Assembly: GCA_016869595.1 (NCBI GenBank)
Contig: VGDT01000008.1
Span: forward strand, 20,410-84,409
Source of the DNA: Alphaproteobacteria bacterium
Lineage (GTDB): Bacteria; Pseudomonadota; Alphaproteobacteria; Rhizobiales; Beijerinckiaceae
Direction of reading: 5' to 3'
Length of the DNA: 64,000 bases
Shown here: in pieces, positions 39,868 to 52,807 of the stretch
How the letters are laid out: each line of letters starts with the position of its first letter
How positions within the stretch are numbered: position 1 is the first letter of the stretch
Position numbers and translations under genes: made by a program
The notes under the pieces: generated by a model
What the model saw: only the letters and a program-made list of their open reading frames with translations
Databases searched by the model: none
What the model was told of the DNA's origin: nothing

Positions 39868-40371
39868 TCAGAACGGAATGTCGTCGTCGAGCGCGTCGGA
39901 GAGCTTGCCGGCCGGAGTTGGACGACGCTCGCCTGGACCGCGCTCCATCGGCGAAGAGCGGCCAAACGATCCGCCGCTCTGGCCGTAGCCGCTGTCGTAA
40001 TCGCCTTCGCCGCGTCCGCCTTTACTGTCGAGCAAGGTCAGCTCGCCGCGAAAACGCTGCAGCACGACGTCCGTCGCCTTACGCTGATTGCCGTCCTTGT
40101 CGGTATATTCGCGCGTCTGCAACTGGCCTTCGAGATAGACCTTGGAGCCCTTGCGGCAGTATTGCTCGGCGATCTTGCCGAGATTCTCGTTAAAGATCGA
40201 GATATTGTGCCACTCGGTCCGGTCTTTGCGCTCGCCGGTATTGCGGTCGCGCCAAGACTCGGTCGTCGCCAGCGAGAAGGAGACGACGCGATCGCCCGAC
40301 GGCAGCGTTCGCACTTCTGGATCGCGGCCGAGATTGCCGATCAGGATCACCTTGTTGACGCTGCCCGCCAT
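39868..40371 (-). CDS. ssb: Single-stranded DNA-binding protein
   Basis: MAGSVNKVILIGNLGRDPEVRTLPSGDRV..., C-terminal DDDIPF tail. Confidence 0.96.
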   Translation of the reverse strand: MAGSVNKVILIGNLGRDPEVRTLPSGDRVVSFSLATTESWRDRNTGERKDRTEWHNISIFNENLGKIAEQYCRKGSKVYLEGQLQTREYTDKDGNQRKATDVVLQRFRGELTLLDSKGGRGEGDYDSGYGQSGGSFGRSSPMERGPGERRPTPAGKLSDALDDDIPF

Positions 40372-40482
40372 GTCGCTCTCCACTTGCTCAAAACGCTCGG
40401 CACTCTAGTGCAAAGGCCTGTCCGCTGGCGCGCCGGCGCGGATTGTCCACAGATGATGTGGTCCCGGAGCGGCGCCCGTAAC

Positions 40483-40497
40483 GTTCGATGTTTGTTC
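40483..40497. promoter_or_regulatory. LexA (SOS) box, alphaproteobacterial type
   Basis: Exact GTTC-GATGTTT-GTTC (N7 spacing), 112 nt upstream of ssb. Confidence 0.75.
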
Positions 40498-40584
40498 TAG
40501 CATTGCCGCCAACATCGTGCAAGCAAAGGGGAATTTTGTTCCACTTTTCCAAAGCTTAGCTGTTACGTGATCTCGCGCCTCGCC

Positions 40585-41931
40585 TCACTCTGTCGCGACG
40601 CCCGTCCCGACATCGGATACATCGATCTTACGGGCGAGCCCCGCGGTCAGTCTTGCACGGTCTAGCTCGCCCTCCCAGGCGGCGATGACGATTGTCGCGA
40701 CCCCATTGCCGATGAAATTCGTGAGCGCGCGACACTCGCTCATGAATTTGTCGACGCCAAGCACGAGCGACATGCCGGGCGCGAGTTGCGGATCGACCGC
40801 CATCAAGGTGGCCGCCAAGGTGATAAAGCCCGCGCCGGAAACGCCGCTCGCGCCCTTCGACGTCAGCATCGCGACGATGAGGATCGTCGCCTGATGCGAG
40901 ACGTCGAGCTCAACGCCCATCGCGCGCGCGATGAAGAGCGTCGTCAGCGTCATGTAGATGTTGGTGCCGTCGAGGTTGAAGGAATAGCCGGTCGGCACGA
41001 CGAGTCCGACGACAGACTTCGAGCAGCCGAGCCATTGCAGCTTCTCCATCAAAGCGGGCAGGGCGCTTTCCGAAGACGAGGTGCCGAGCACGATGAGCAA
41101 CTCGTCGCGCAGATAGGCGATAAGGCCGAAGATGCTGAAGCCCACGGCGCGCGCGATCGAGCCTAGCACGAAGACCACGAAGAGCGCGGCCGTGAGATAG
41201 AAAAGCCCCACAAGTCCGGCGAGCGACAAAAGCGCCGCTGAGCCGTATTTGGCGACCGTATAGGCCATGGCGCCGAAAGCGCCGATCGGCGCCGCCTTCA
41301 TGATGATGGCGATGACGCCGAACATGGCGTGGCCGACATCGTCGATAATCACCCGCAGCGCGCGGCCGCGCTCGCCGAGCGCTAACAGCGCGAAGCCAAA
41401 AAGAAGCGAGAACAGAAGAACTTGAAGAATGTCGCCCTTGGCGAAAGCGCCAAGCGCGCTGTCGGGAATGATGTCGAGAAGAAAATCGACGGCGCTGCGT
41501 TTTTCCGCGAGCGCCGTATATTTGGAAATGGCGGAAGCGTCGGGCTTTCCGGCGAAACCCGCGCCGGCCTGTGAAAGATTTCCGACCAACAGTCCAAGCG
41601 CGAGAGCAAATGTCGAGACGATCTCGAAATAGACGAGCGCCTTCAATCCAACTCGTCCGACTTTACGCGCGTCTTCAATATGAGCGACGCCGGAGACAAC
41701 CGTGCAGAAGATGATCGGGGCGATCGCCATTTTGATGAGCTTGACGAAGCCGTCGCCGAGCGCCTTCACCCAGTCCTGCGCGGCGGCCTGAGGCTCAAGC
41801 CAGCCGAACAGCGCGCCGAGCGCAATGGCCGCGAGCACCTGGACATAGAGGTGGCGGTAGAAGGGTTTCCGACGGCTCGACGCCAAAGGAGCCGCCGGCG
41901 TCGCGTCTTTGCGAGTTCGTAAGTCGAGCGT
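40585..41931 (-). CDS. dctA: Dicarboxylate/amino acid:cation symporter (DctA-like)
   Basis: [42 protein letters not shown] start at [10 protein letters not shown] preferred because the longer ORF runs into a repeat. Confidence 0.88.
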   Translation of the reverse strand, partial: TLDLRTRKDATPAAPLASSRRKPFYRHLYVQVLAAIALGALFGWLEPQAAAQDWVKALGDGFVKLIKMAIAPIIFCTVVSGVAHIEDARKVGRVGLKALVYFEIVSTFALALGLLVGNLSQAGAGFAGKPDASAISKYTALAEKRSAVDFLLDIIPDSALGAFAKGDILQVLLFSLLFGFALLALGERGRALRVIIDDVGHAMFGVIAIIMKAAPIGAFGAMAYTVAKYGSAALLSLAGLVGLFYLTAALFVVFVLGSIARAVGFSIFGLIAYLRDELLIVLGTSSSESALPALMEKLQWLGCSKSVVGLVVPTGYSFNLDGTNIYMTLTTLFIARAMGVELDVSHQATILIVAMLTSKGASGVSGAGFITLAATLMAVDPQLAPGMSLVLGVDKFMSECRALTNFIGNGVATIVIAAWEGELDRARLTAGLARKIDVSDVGTGVATE

Positions 41932-41984
41932 CACTTCACGGCTCCGCAATGGGAAGAGATGTTTTTCCGTCTGTAAGGCTCGGA

Positions 41985-42099
41985 TGTCATTCCCGACGCT
42001 TCGCTTCAAGCGAAGCGATCAGGAATCCAGAGCAAATTCTGCAGTCTCGTGTTTCGGCTCTGGATTCCCGGTCAGGCCTTTGGCCTGCCGGGAATGACA
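41985..42099. repeat. Palindromic TGTCATTCCCG...CGGGAATGACA repeat, copy B
   Basis: Same terminal inverted repeats and AATCCAGAGCAA / CTCTGGATTCCCG arms as 9223-9335 and 58301-58410. Confidence 0.92.
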
Positions 42100-42126
42100 G
42101 GCCAAGCGAACAGATGAACTGGCCGG

Positions 42127-42549
42127 CTATTCGAACGCGAAAGGATTTACGACCGCAAGGTCTAAATCGGCGAAATCGGCGATATTGCGCGTCGCGAGCG
42201 TCATTGCGTGAGCGGATGCAATGCTCGCGACCATCGCGTCCATGACGGCGAGCGGCTTGCCCAGAGTTTGTCGTTTCGCGCGCAGACGCGCGAAGGCGTG
42301 CGCGGCGCGTTGATCGAAGGCCAATATGCGACCGGCGAAGATCTCGTCTTCGATCGCGTCGCAGGCTTTGCTCAGCGCATCCTTCTTTCGCCCCTCTGGC
42401 AGCAACGCCAGACCGAAACGAAGTTCGGCGATGATCGGCGAAGCGATGAAAAAGTCGAGTTCAGCATAGGAATCTATCCAGTGACGCACATTGGCGTCGC
42501 CTGTGGGTTTGATCATCTCCGAGACAATGTTGGTATCCAGTAGGATCAT
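42127..42549 (-). CDS. PIN-domain toxin, VapC/FitB-type
   Basis: MILLDTNIVSEMIKPTGDANVRHWIDSY...; conserved acidic PIN residues, VMDAMVASIASAHAMTLATRNIADFADLDLAVVNPF. Confidence 0.93.
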   Translation of the reverse strand: MILLDTNIVSEMIKPTGDANVRHWIDSYAELDFFIASPIIAELRFGLALLPEGRKKDALSKACDAIEDEIFAGRILAFDQRAAHAFARLRAKRQTLGKPLAVMDAMVASIASAHAMTLATRNIADFADLDLAVVNPFAFE

Positions 42550-42809
42550 TCGAAATCCGGCGGCGCTCGGTCGCTTTGATCGCGCGGCTGAATGAAATCG
42601 TCGGTCCAATCTTCTTGCTGCACGAGACATTTGAGCCGCGTTCCAAGGCCGCCAGCCCCCCGAGCGCCCTCAGGCCGCACGGATTGAGCCAAAGACCGTT
42701 CGAGCAGCGCTTTCGCCTCGCTCGAAATGCTGCGCTTATGCCCATGCGCCAAATCCTCGATTTGGCGTTTCATTTCCGGGGGAACATCTCTCAACAAAAT
42801 GTCAGTCAT
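42546..42809 (-). CDS. FitA-like/VapB ribbon-helix-helix antitoxin
   Basis: MTDILLRDVPPEMKRQIEDLAHGHKRSISSEAKALLERSL; 4-nt overlap with toxin. Confidence 0.9.
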   Translation of the reverse strand: MTDILLRDVPPEMKRQIEDLAHGHKRSISSEAKALLERSLAQSVRPEGARGAGGLGTRLKCLVQQEDWTDDFIQPRDQSDRAPPDFE

Positions 42810-42819
42810 CGCATCTTCA

Positions 42820-42836
42820 TGATATCAATGATATCA
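42820..42836. promoter_or_regulatory. Candidate toxin-antitoxin operator
   Basis: TGATATCA-A-TGATATCA: two perfect 8-bp palindromes 10 nt upstream of the antitoxin ATG. Confidence 0.55.
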
Positions 42837-43010
42837 GCTCCCGGTTCTATTTCAAGGTCAGGCCTGCATTAGTTTTTTGGAGTTTCCAGCGAAGCTGAAA
42901 TGTCCGACTGAGGTCGAACATGGCTTCGATAGATTTCCGTGACAACGCATGGCATTTGCCTTGCTCTACGCTTAAATGGACGCTTCCACTCTCGTTTCCG
43001 GCCCTTTTGA

Positions 43011-46000
43011 ATGGCAAGCATCAAGCAAAAGGACGCGCTTGCGGGCGCATCGATCACGCCCCGCGCCGACTCCAAATCCATCACCATACGCGGTGCGCGC
43101 GAACATAATCTCAAGAATATCGATCTGACGATTCCGCGCGATAAGCTCGTGGTGTTCACGGGCCTGTCCGGCTCCGGCAAGTCGTCGCTCGCCTTCGACA
43201 CGATCTACGCGGAGGGCCAGCGCCGCTATGTCGAATCGCTCTCGGCCTATGCGCGCCAGTTTTTGGAGATGATGCAGAAGCCCGACGTCGATCAAATCGA
43301 CGGACTGTCTCCAGCGATCTCCATCGAACAGAAGACGACATCCAAGAATCCGCGCTCGACTGTCGGCACGGTCACGGAAATCCACGATTATATGCGTCTG
43401 CTTTGGGCGCGCGTCGGCGTTCCCTATTCGCCAGCGACAGGCCTGCCGATCGAGAGTCAGACCGTTTCGCAGATGGTCGATCGCGTGTTGGCGCTTCCCG
43501 AAGGCTCGCGGCTCTATCTGCTCGCGCCTGTCGTGCGCGGCCGCAAAGGCGAATACCGGAAGGAGATCGCCGAATATACGAAGAAGGGATTTCAGCGTCT
43601 CAAGATCAATGGCGCCTATTATGAAATCGCCGACGCGCCGGCGCTCGACAAGAAATTGAAGCACGACATCGACGTCGTCGTCGACCGCATCGTCGTGCGT
43701 CCCGACATGAGCGCGCGACTGGCCGACAGTTTTGAGACAGCGCTGGAATTATCGGGCGGCCTCGCGGTGGTCGAATTTGCCGATCGGCAGTCGGCGGTCG
43801 GCAGTGGGCGGTCGGGGGATGACGACCGACTGCCGATTGCCGACCTGTCGACTGCCGTCGCTAATGTCTCCACCCATTACGCGCCAGGCCACATCGTCTT
43901 CTCGTCGAAATTCGCTTGCCCGGTGTCGGGCTTCACGATTCCCGAAATCGAGCCGCGGCTGTTTTCCTTCAACAATCCCTTCGGCGCTTGTCCGGTCTGC
44001 GGCGGCATCGGCCATGAGCAGAAGGTCGACGCCGATCTCGTCGCGCCGAATCCGAAACTGACATTGCGCAAAGGCGCCATAGCGCCTTGGGCGCGCTCGA
44101 CCTCGCCTTATTACCAGCAGACGCTCGAAGCGCTCGGCAAGCATTACAAATTTCGGCTCGACGCCCCGTGGGAGACGCTCTCCGACAAGGCGAGAAACGT
44201 CATTCTCTACGGCTCTGGCGACGACGAGATCCGCTTTTCCTATGACGACGGTTTTCGCGCCTATGACGTGAAGAAACCGTTCGAAGGCGTCGTCATCAAT
44301 CTCGAGCGGCGTTATCTCGAAACCGACAGCGAATGGGCGCGCGAAGAGATCGGCCGCTATATGTCGGCGACGCCCTGTCTCGCCTGCGAAGGCTTTCGGC
44401 TAAAGCCAGAAGCGCTCGCCGTCAAAGTCGCCGGCAAACATATCGGCGAAATCTCGGAGCTTTCCGTGCGCGCCGCGCTCGACTGGTTTCGCACGCTTCC
44501 CGACGCGCTCGACAAGAAGCGTAACGAAATCGCCTTTCGCATTCTGAAGGAAATTCGTGATCGCTTGAACTTCCTCGTCGATGTCGGCCTCGACTATCTG
44601 ACGCTCTCGCGCAATTCGGGTTCGCTCTCTGGCGGCGAGAGTCAGCGCATCCGCCTCGCCTCGCAGATCGGCTCAGGACTGACCGGCGTGCTCTATGTGC
44701 TCGACGAGCCGTCAATCGGGCTGCATCAGCGCGACAACGATCGGCTGCTCGACACGCTGCGGCGGCTGCGCAATCTCGGCAACAGCGTCATCGTCGTCGA
44801 GCATGACGAGGACGCGATCCTCGCCGCAGATTATGTCGTCGATGTCGGACCCGGCGCCGGCATTCACGGCGGCAAAATAATCGCGCAGGGAACGCCGCAG
44901 GAGATCATGGCGAATCCAGCCTCGCTCACCGGCAAATATTTGACCGGCGAGAAGCAGGTGATCCTGCGCCATAAGTTGCGCAAGCCAACGGCCGGCCGCT
45001 GGCTCAAGCTCTTCGGCGCCCGCGGCAATAATCTCAAAGATGTCACCGCGGAAGTGCCGCTCGGACTCTTCACTTGCATCACTGGCGTGTCCGGCGGCGG
45101 CAAGTCGACGCTCATCATCGAGACGCTCTACAAGGCCATTGCGCGACGGCTCACCGGCGCGCATGAGCACCCCGGGCCTTTCGATCGTCTCGAAGGCCTG
45201 GAGCAGATCGACAAGATCATCGACATCGACCAGTCGCCGATCGGACGCACGCCGCGCTCGAACCCCGCGACCTACACCGGCGCCTTCACGCCCATTCGCG
45301 AATGGTTCGCGGGTCTTCCAGAAGCCAAGGCGCGCGGCTACGCGCCCGGACGCTTCTCTTTCAACGTCAAGGGCGGGCGCTGCGAAGCCTGTCAGGGCGA
45401 CGGCGTCATCAAGATCGAGATGCACTTTCTCCCGGACGTCTACGTCACCTGCGACGTCTGCAAGGGCAAGCGTTACGATCGCGAGACGCTCGAGGTGAAA
45501 TATCGCGAAAAGTCCATCGCCGACGTGCTCGACATGACGGTCGAGGAGGCGGCGAATCTGTTTAAGGCGGTGCCGTCGATCCGCGACAAGATGGAGACGT
45601 TAAAGCGCGTCGGCCTCGACTATATTCACGTGGGCCAGCAGGCGACGACGCTGTCGGGCGGCGAGGCTCAGCGCGTGAAGCTCTCCAAGGAGCTATCGCG
45701 CCGCTCGACCGGCCGCACGCTTTATATTCTCGACGAGCCGACGACGGGTCTGCATTTTCACGATGTCGCCAAGCTCCTCGAAGTGCTGCATGAGCTCGTT
45801 GAACAAGGCAACACCGTCGTCGTGATCGAGCATAATCTCGAAGTCATCAAGACCGCGGACTGGATCATCGACATGGGGCCTGAGGGCGGCGACGGCGGCG
45901 GCGAGATTGTCGCGGCGGGGCCGCCATCAGAGATCGTCAAGGAGCCGCGCAGCCACACCGGCCGCTATCTCGCTGAAGCGATGGCAAGGAGGCCCCCCGA

Positions 46001-46049
46001 GGCGGCGGAGCCGCAAGCGTCGAGAGCAAAGAAAGTTCGTTCGCGCTAA
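43011..46049 (+). CDS. uvrA: Excinuclease ABC subunit A
   Basis: 1012 aa; [35 protein letters not shown], two ABC signatures, Zn motifs. Confidence 0.97.
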   Translation: MASIKQKDALAGASITPRADSKSITIRGAREHNLKNIDLTIPRDKLVVFTGLSGSGKSSLAFDTIYAEGQRRYVESLSAYARQFLEMMQKPDVDQIDGLSPAISIEQKTTSKNPRSTVGTVTEIHDYMRLLWARVGVPYSPATGLPIESQTVSQMVDRVLALPEGSRLYLLAPVVRGRKGEYRKEIAEYTKKGFQRLKINGAYYEIADAPALDKKLKHDIDVVVDRIVVRPDMSARLADSFETALELSGGLAVVEFADRQSAVGSGRSGDDDRLPIADLSTAVANVSTHYAPGHIVFSSKFACPVSGFTIPEIEPRLFSFNNPFGACPVCGGIGHEQKVDADLVAPNPKLTLRKGAIAPWARSTSPYYQQTLEALGKHYKFRLDAPWETLSDKARNVILYGSGDDEIRFSYDDGFRAYDVKKPFEGVVINLERRYLETDSEWAREEIGRYMSATPCLACEGFRLKPEALAVKVAGKHIGEISELSVRAALDWFRTLPDALDKKRNEIAFRILKEIRDRLNFLVDVGLDYLTLSRNSGSLSGGESQRIRLASQIGSGLTGVLYVLDEPSIGLHQRDNDRLLDTLRRLRNLGNSVIVVEHDEDAILAADYVVDVGPGAGIHGGKIIAQGTPQEIMANPASLTGKYLTGEKQVILRHKLRKPTAGRWLKLFGARGNNLKDVTAEVPLGLFTCITGVSGGGKSTLIIETLYKAIARRLTGAHEHPGPFDRLEGLEQIDKIIDIDQSPIGRTPRSNPATYTGAFTPIREWFAGLPEAKARGYAPGRFSFNVKGGRCEACQGDGVIKIEMHFLPDVYVTCDVCKGKRYDRETLEVKYREKSIADVLDMTVEEAANLFKAVPSIRDKMETLKRVGLDYIHVGQQATTLSGGEAQRVKLSKELSRRSTGRTLYILDEPTTGLHFHDVAKLLEVLHELVEQGNTVVVIEHNLEVIKTADWIIDMGPEGGDGGGEIVAAGPPSEIVKEPRSHTGRYLAEAMARRPPEAAEPQASRAKKVRSR
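43785..43857. repeat. Imperfect palindrome within uvrA coding sequence
   Basis: CGGCAGTCGGCGGTCGGCAGTGGGCGGTCG ... CGACCGACTGCCGATTGCCGACCTGTCGACTGCCG. Confidence 0.7.
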
Positions 46050-46061
46050 CCCCCCGAGCCC

Positions 46062-46158
46062 CTCACCTCACCTCTCCCCGCAAGCGGGGAGAGGAAGCGG
46101 TAGGCGTTGCGCTGATGACCCCTCTCCCCGCGAAAGCGGGGAGAGGTACGGTGAGGGG
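46062..46158. repeat. Intergenic palindromic repeat pair
   Basis: CCTCTCCCCGCAAGCGGGGAGAGG and CCTCTCCCCGCGAAAGCGGGGAGAGG within CCCCTCACCT...GTGAGGGG flanks. Confidence 0.85.
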
Positions 46159-46195
46159 CCAGGGGATTGGCCGAAAAGCGTAACGGCTCTTGGGC

Positions 46196-48634
<2,439 letters not shown>

Positions 48635-48643
48635 GCGCTCATC

Positions 48644-49027
48644 CTATTTCTTTTCCATGATGCACTGCAGAGGATGCTGATGCTTCCTTGCAAAATCCAT
48701 GACCTGAGTGACTTTGGTCTCCGCGACCTCATATGTGTAGACGCCGCATTCGCCGACGCCGTGATTGTGTACATGGAGCATGATGCGGGTGGCTTCCTCC
48801 ACGGACTTGTTAAAATATTTGCGCAGAACGATCACCACGAATTCCTGGGTCGTGTAATCGTCGTTCAACAGCAGCACCCGATACATATTGGGCTTGCGCG
48901 TCTGAGGACGCGTTCGGGTGACGAGCGCCGTGCCGGCGCCGGGACCGTCGCCTCCCTTTCGCGGCTCCCTGGCCGCACGCGGCGCCCAAACAGCCGCCGT
49001 CAAAAGAGCTAGATCCTCGGCCGCCAC
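48644..49027 (-). CDS. clpS: ATP-dependent Clp protease adaptor
   Basis: [57 protein letters not shown]. Confidence 0.97.
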   Translation of the reverse strand: MAAEDLALLTAAVWAPRAAREPRKGGDGPGAGTALVTRTRPQTRKPNMYRVLLLNDDYTTQEFVVIVLRKYFNKSVEEATRIMLHVHNHGVGECGVYTYEVAETKVTQVMDFARKHQHPLQCIMEKK

Positions 49028-49256
49028 GTCCTTACCTCTTCGATCCTTTCCATGTAGGTCGACACAGTGGTTCTTTTAGGGTTGCTTCGCAGAATCTGGG
49101 CCACTTCCACGGTGTGGGAAATCAAGAACATCGACAGTTTTGAGCTTTCCCCCCGGCTTGGCAAGGGGTCGCCCGCCGCGTCGCCGTCACGCTCAGCGTA
49201 ATGAAAAATTTACCTTGGAAAGATTAGCGTCGACGCCGCTAACCTCAGGCCGATAA

Positions 49257-49613
49257 GTGCGCGCAACTAACGGGCATCGCCGCTCAAGCCAACCCTGCGC
49301 CGGATTTCCCGCGGGCATGTGGAGCCTCGCGGCGCTCTCTGTCGCCGCTTGTTTGTGCAGCGTGCTGGGCGCGAAACTTCTTTCAAATATGTTCGAGCCG
49401 CCCGGAGCGCCGGCAGCAGCCCGCTTTCTTGGGGCTGCAAAGTCCGAATTGCGCGTCCCTGCCAAGTCGGCGCCGCACGTCGAGGCGCCGGCGCCTACAG
49501 AGCAGCGCAACGCCAATATTGACCCTTTACCAACGGGAACGATCTCCCCCATGCGGCAAGGGCAGTCGGCGTTGACGCCCTGCGGCGAAGCCGGCGAAAC
49601 CGCCGATCATTAG
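49257..49613 (+). CDS. Hypothetical exported/membrane-anchored protein
   Basis: 118 aa ORF with hydrophobic MWSLAALSVAACLCSVLGAKLL; no family recognised. Confidence 0.35.
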   Translation: MRATNGHRRSSQPCAGFPAGMWSLAALSVAACLCSVLGAKLLSNMFEPPGAPAAARFLGAAKSELRVPAKSAPHVEAPAPTEQRNANIDPLPTGTISPMRQGQSALTPCGEAGETADH

Positions 49614-49849
49614 CTTTTTTCGGATGAACCCTCGCGCGCCGCGGCATGGGCATACATATATTCATTGACATTCCGGCAATTGCCCGTAAAGCATTCCCGT
49701 GGCTATCGCCCGCGCTTCTTTGCGGCGGACCGTCGGCGGGCCGGACAGCCGTCGCAGCGGCGACGGAATTTTCTCTCAACATCCAGGCGCGCTTTTACGG
49801 CTGGCGCGCAAGCGGGCGATCCGCAAAAGGCAAGCCGTAATCAGGATAA

Positions 49850-51304
49850 TTGATGACATTCGAGGAACTGGGCCTTTCCCACAAGGTTCTCGAGGCTGTC
49901 CAAGCCTCCGGCTATACGACCCCGACGCCAATTCAGGCGCAGGCCATCCCACCCGCCTTGCAGGGGCGCGACATTCTCGGCATCGCCCAGACGGGCACTG
50001 GAAAAACCGCAGCCTTCACCTTGCCGATGCTGAGCCGTTTGGAAAGCGGCCGCGCCCGCGCGAGGGTGCCGCGCACGCTCATTCTGGAGCCGACGCGCGA
50101 ACTTGCCGCTCAGGTTGAAGAGAGCTTCGCCAAATACGGCAAAAACCATCGGCTCAATGTCGCGCTGCTGATAGGCGGCGTATCGTTCGGCGATCAAGAA
50201 GCCAAAATCATGCGCGGCGCCGATGTGCTGATCGCCACGCCGGGCCGCTTGCTCGATTTCTTCGATCGCGGCAAGCTGCTGCTCACCGGCATTGAAATAC
50301 TCGTCATCGACGAGGCGGACCGGATGCTCGACATGGGCTTCATCCCCGACATCGAGCGCGTCTGCAAGCTGGTGCCGTTCACGCGGCAGACTCTTTTCTT
50401 CTCTGCGACGATGCCGCCGGAAATCACGCGGCTGACCGAAGCTTTCCTGCATAATCCGATCCGCTGCGAAGTGGCGCGCGCCGCCACCACGGCCTCGACC
50501 ATCCGCCAGGTTCTCGTCGCCTCGCGCGGCCACGCCGACAAGCGGGAAACCTTGCGCAGCCTCATTCGCGGCGCGGAGAACTTCAAGAACGCGATCATCT
50601 TCTGCAACCGCAAGCGCGATGTGGCGGTCCTTCACCGCTCGCTGCTCAAGCACGGCTTTTCCACCGGCGCGCTGCATGGCGACATGGACCAACTCGCGCG
50701 CATGGCCTCGCTCGACGCGTTCAAGAATGGCGAAGTGTCGCTCCTCGTATGTTCGGACGTGGCGGCCCGCGGCCTCGACATTCCCGATGTGAGCCACGTG
50801 TTCAATTTCGACGTGCCGACGCATAGCGAAGATTACGTGCATCGCATCGGGCGCACGGGACGCGCCGGGCGGTCAGGCGTGGCGATGACGATCGTCACTG
50901 AAGACGACATGAAATATGTCGATCAGATTCAGAGCCTCATCGGCAAGGCGATCGACTGGGAAGGGCCGGGCTTTGACGCTTTGCCGCCTCCGATGGAGAC
51001 GAGCCGTCCGCAGGAGCGCCGCGGCGAGCGCGGCGAACGCGGGCCGCGTCGGGAGCGCGGCCGCAGGCCAACTGTTGAACGCGAAGCGCCCGTGAGCATG
51101 GGCCGGCCGCGCGGCGGCCGATCCCAGCCGGAAGGGGAGAGCTTCCGGTCCCCTGCCTGTGCGGCGTCGGCTTCAGATCGTCGGGAGCGTCGGCCGCGCC
51201 GCTATGAGGAGGACGGGCCGCCCGTCGTCGGGCTCGGCGATCATGTGCCGTCCTTCCTGCTACGCCCGGTGGCGTTGCGGCCGGCGAAGGTTGCGGAAGA
51301 ATAG
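49850..51304 (+). CDS. DEAD/DEAH-box RNA helicase (RhlE-like)
   Basis: AQTGTGKTAAF, PTRELAAQ, DEADRMLDMGF, SAT, HRIGRTGRAG; basic Arg-rich C-terminal tail. Confidence 0.96.
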   Translation: MMTFEELGLSHKVLEAVQASGYTTPTPIQAQAIPPALQGRDILGIAQTGTGKTAAFTLPMLSRLESGRARARVPRTLILEPTRELAAQVEESFAKYGKNHRLNVALLIGGVSFGDQEAKIMRGADVLIATPGRLLDFFDRGKLLLTGIEILVIDEADRMLDMGFIPDIERVCKLVPFTRQTLFFSATMPPEITRLTEAFLHNPIRCEVARAATTASTIRQVLVASRGHADKRETLRSLIRGAENFKNAIIFCNRKRDVAVLHRSLLKHGFSTGALHGDMDQLARMASLDAFKNGEVSLLVCSDVAARGLDIPDVSHVFNFDVPTHSEDYVHRIGRTGRAGRSGVAMTIVTEDDMKYVDQIQSLIGKAIDWEGPGFDALPPPMETSRPQERRGERGERGPRRERGRRPTVEREAPVSMGRPRGGRSQPEGESFRSPACAASASDRRERRPRRYEEDGPPVVGLGDHVPSFLLRPVALRPAKVAEE

Positions 51305-51341
51305 TATTTTCAGCAGAGCTTTCCGATGGGCAGGGCGCGGC

Positions 51342-51776
51342 TCAGCCCTCGAAAGGCTCCATCGCGTCGCGAATTTGCTTCGCCTGTTCGGCGAGTTTCG
51401 CCTCGTCCGCCATCGTTCCCGGAGGGCGCAGGGCGACGCCATCCCAGCGCGGCAGCAAGTGGAAATGAAGGTGATAGATCACCTGGCCGCCGGCGCTTTC
51501 ATTGAATTGATGCAGGGTTAGTCCATCGGCGTCGAAGGCCCTTTCGATCGCCCTTGCGACATGCTGCACGCGCTTCATCAAGTCGCCGAGCGTTTGCGAC
51601 GAAACGTCCAGCAGTCCGCGCGCGCCTTCTTTGGGGATCACCAGAACATGGCCTTCGGCGCGCGGCATGATGTCCATGAAAGCGAGCGCAACGTCGTCCT
51701 CATAAACTTTATGCGCGGGGATTTCGCCGCGTAAAATCTTGCCGAAAATGTTGTTTGGGTCATAGACGGCGGCCAT
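51342..51776 (-). CDS. HIT-family protein
   Basis: IFGKILRGEIPAHKVYEDD, HLHFHLLPRW histidine triad. Confidence 0.94.
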   Translation of the reverse strand: MAAVYDPNNIFGKILRGEIPAHKVYEDDVALAFMDIMPRAEGHVLVIPKEGARGLLDVSSQTLGDLMKRVQHVARAIERAFDADGLTLHQFNESAGGQVIYHLHFHLLPRWDGVALRPPGTMADEAKLAEQAKQIRDAMEPFEG

Positions 51777-51943
51777 GGGCTGTTCCCTTCGAGCGCTTGC
51801 TCATAAATATCGTTTTGGCCGTTCCGACGTGCGCTTGCGTCTCAAAGGACGCGGCTCATGGCGCGAACGGGTCGTCGCCGGGCGGCGATATTCCGGTTCC
51901 CGCTGAAAAGGCCGGCAAGGAAAGCAATTGCCTCCGCGGCCTG

Positions 51944-52807
51944 TCAATCCCCAAAGGCGAAGGCGCGGATATTCGTAATGCGGAAATCGCTCGCGGGATA
52001 AACCCCGAGGATCTCTACTTCCTTCGAGAAAAACTGTAGTTCTTCAAGCGCGCGCGCCATCGCCGGCTGTTCCGGATGTCCATCGGCGTCGGCAAGAAAG
52101 CGCGTCGCGGCGAACTCGCCGTCGACCATATAGCTTTCGAGCTTCGTCATGTTGACGCCGTTCGTGGCGAAGCCGCCGAGCGCCTTGTAAAGCGCCGCCG
52201 GCACGTTGCGCACGCGAAAGATGAAAGTCGTGATGGTCGAACCTTCGTTCGCCGCCGCCCATTGCCTCGTCTTCGACAGCACGATGAAGCGCGTGGTGTT
52301 GTGCGCCTCATCCTCTATGTTCTCCGCGAGCACGTCGAGATCATAAATCTCGGCGGCCAGCCGCGGCGCGATCGCCGCCTTGGCGGGATCTCCCCATTCG
52401 GCGATTTCGCGCGCTGCGCCCGCGGTGTCGCCGGCAGTATGCGCTTCTAGTCCGAACTGGCGGATGGCGCGCCGGCACTGGCCGAGCGCATGGACATGGC
52501 TGTAGACGCTCTTGAGCCCCTGTCGCGTAGCGCCTTTGGGCGCCATCAGATGGAAATGGATCGGCAGGAAGTGTTCGCCGACGATATGCAGTCCAGAATG
52601 CGGCAGGAAATGATGAATATCTGCGACGCGCCCGGCGATCGAATTTTCAATCGGGATCATGCCGAGCGCGGCGCGCCCTTCGGTCACCGCCGCGAAGGCG
52701 TCCTCGAAGCTGGCGCAAGGCAGCGGCGTCAGATGCGGATAGGCCGTGCGGCAGACGAGGTCGGAGTTCGCGCCGGGTTCTCCCTGATAAGCGATATATT
52801 GCGTCAC
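51944..52807 (-). CDS. pheA: Prephenate dehydratase
   Basis: YIAYQGEPGANSDLVCRTAYP, GMIPIENSIAGRV, ACT region KLESYMVDGEF. Confidence 0.95.
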   Translation of the reverse strand: MTQYIAYQGEPGANSDLVCRTAYPHLTPLPCASFEDAFAAVTEGRAALGMIPIENSIAGRVADIHHFLPHSGLHIVGEHFLPIHFHLMAPKGATRQGLKSVYSHVHALGQCRRAIRQFGLEAHTAGDTAGAAREIAEWGDPAKAAIAPRLAAEIYDLDVLAENIEDEAHNTTRFIVLSKTRQWAAANEGSTITTFIFRVRNVPAALYKALGGFATNGVNMTKLESYMVDGEFAATRFLADADGHPEQPAMARALEELQFFSKEVEILGVYPASDFRITNIRAFAFGD

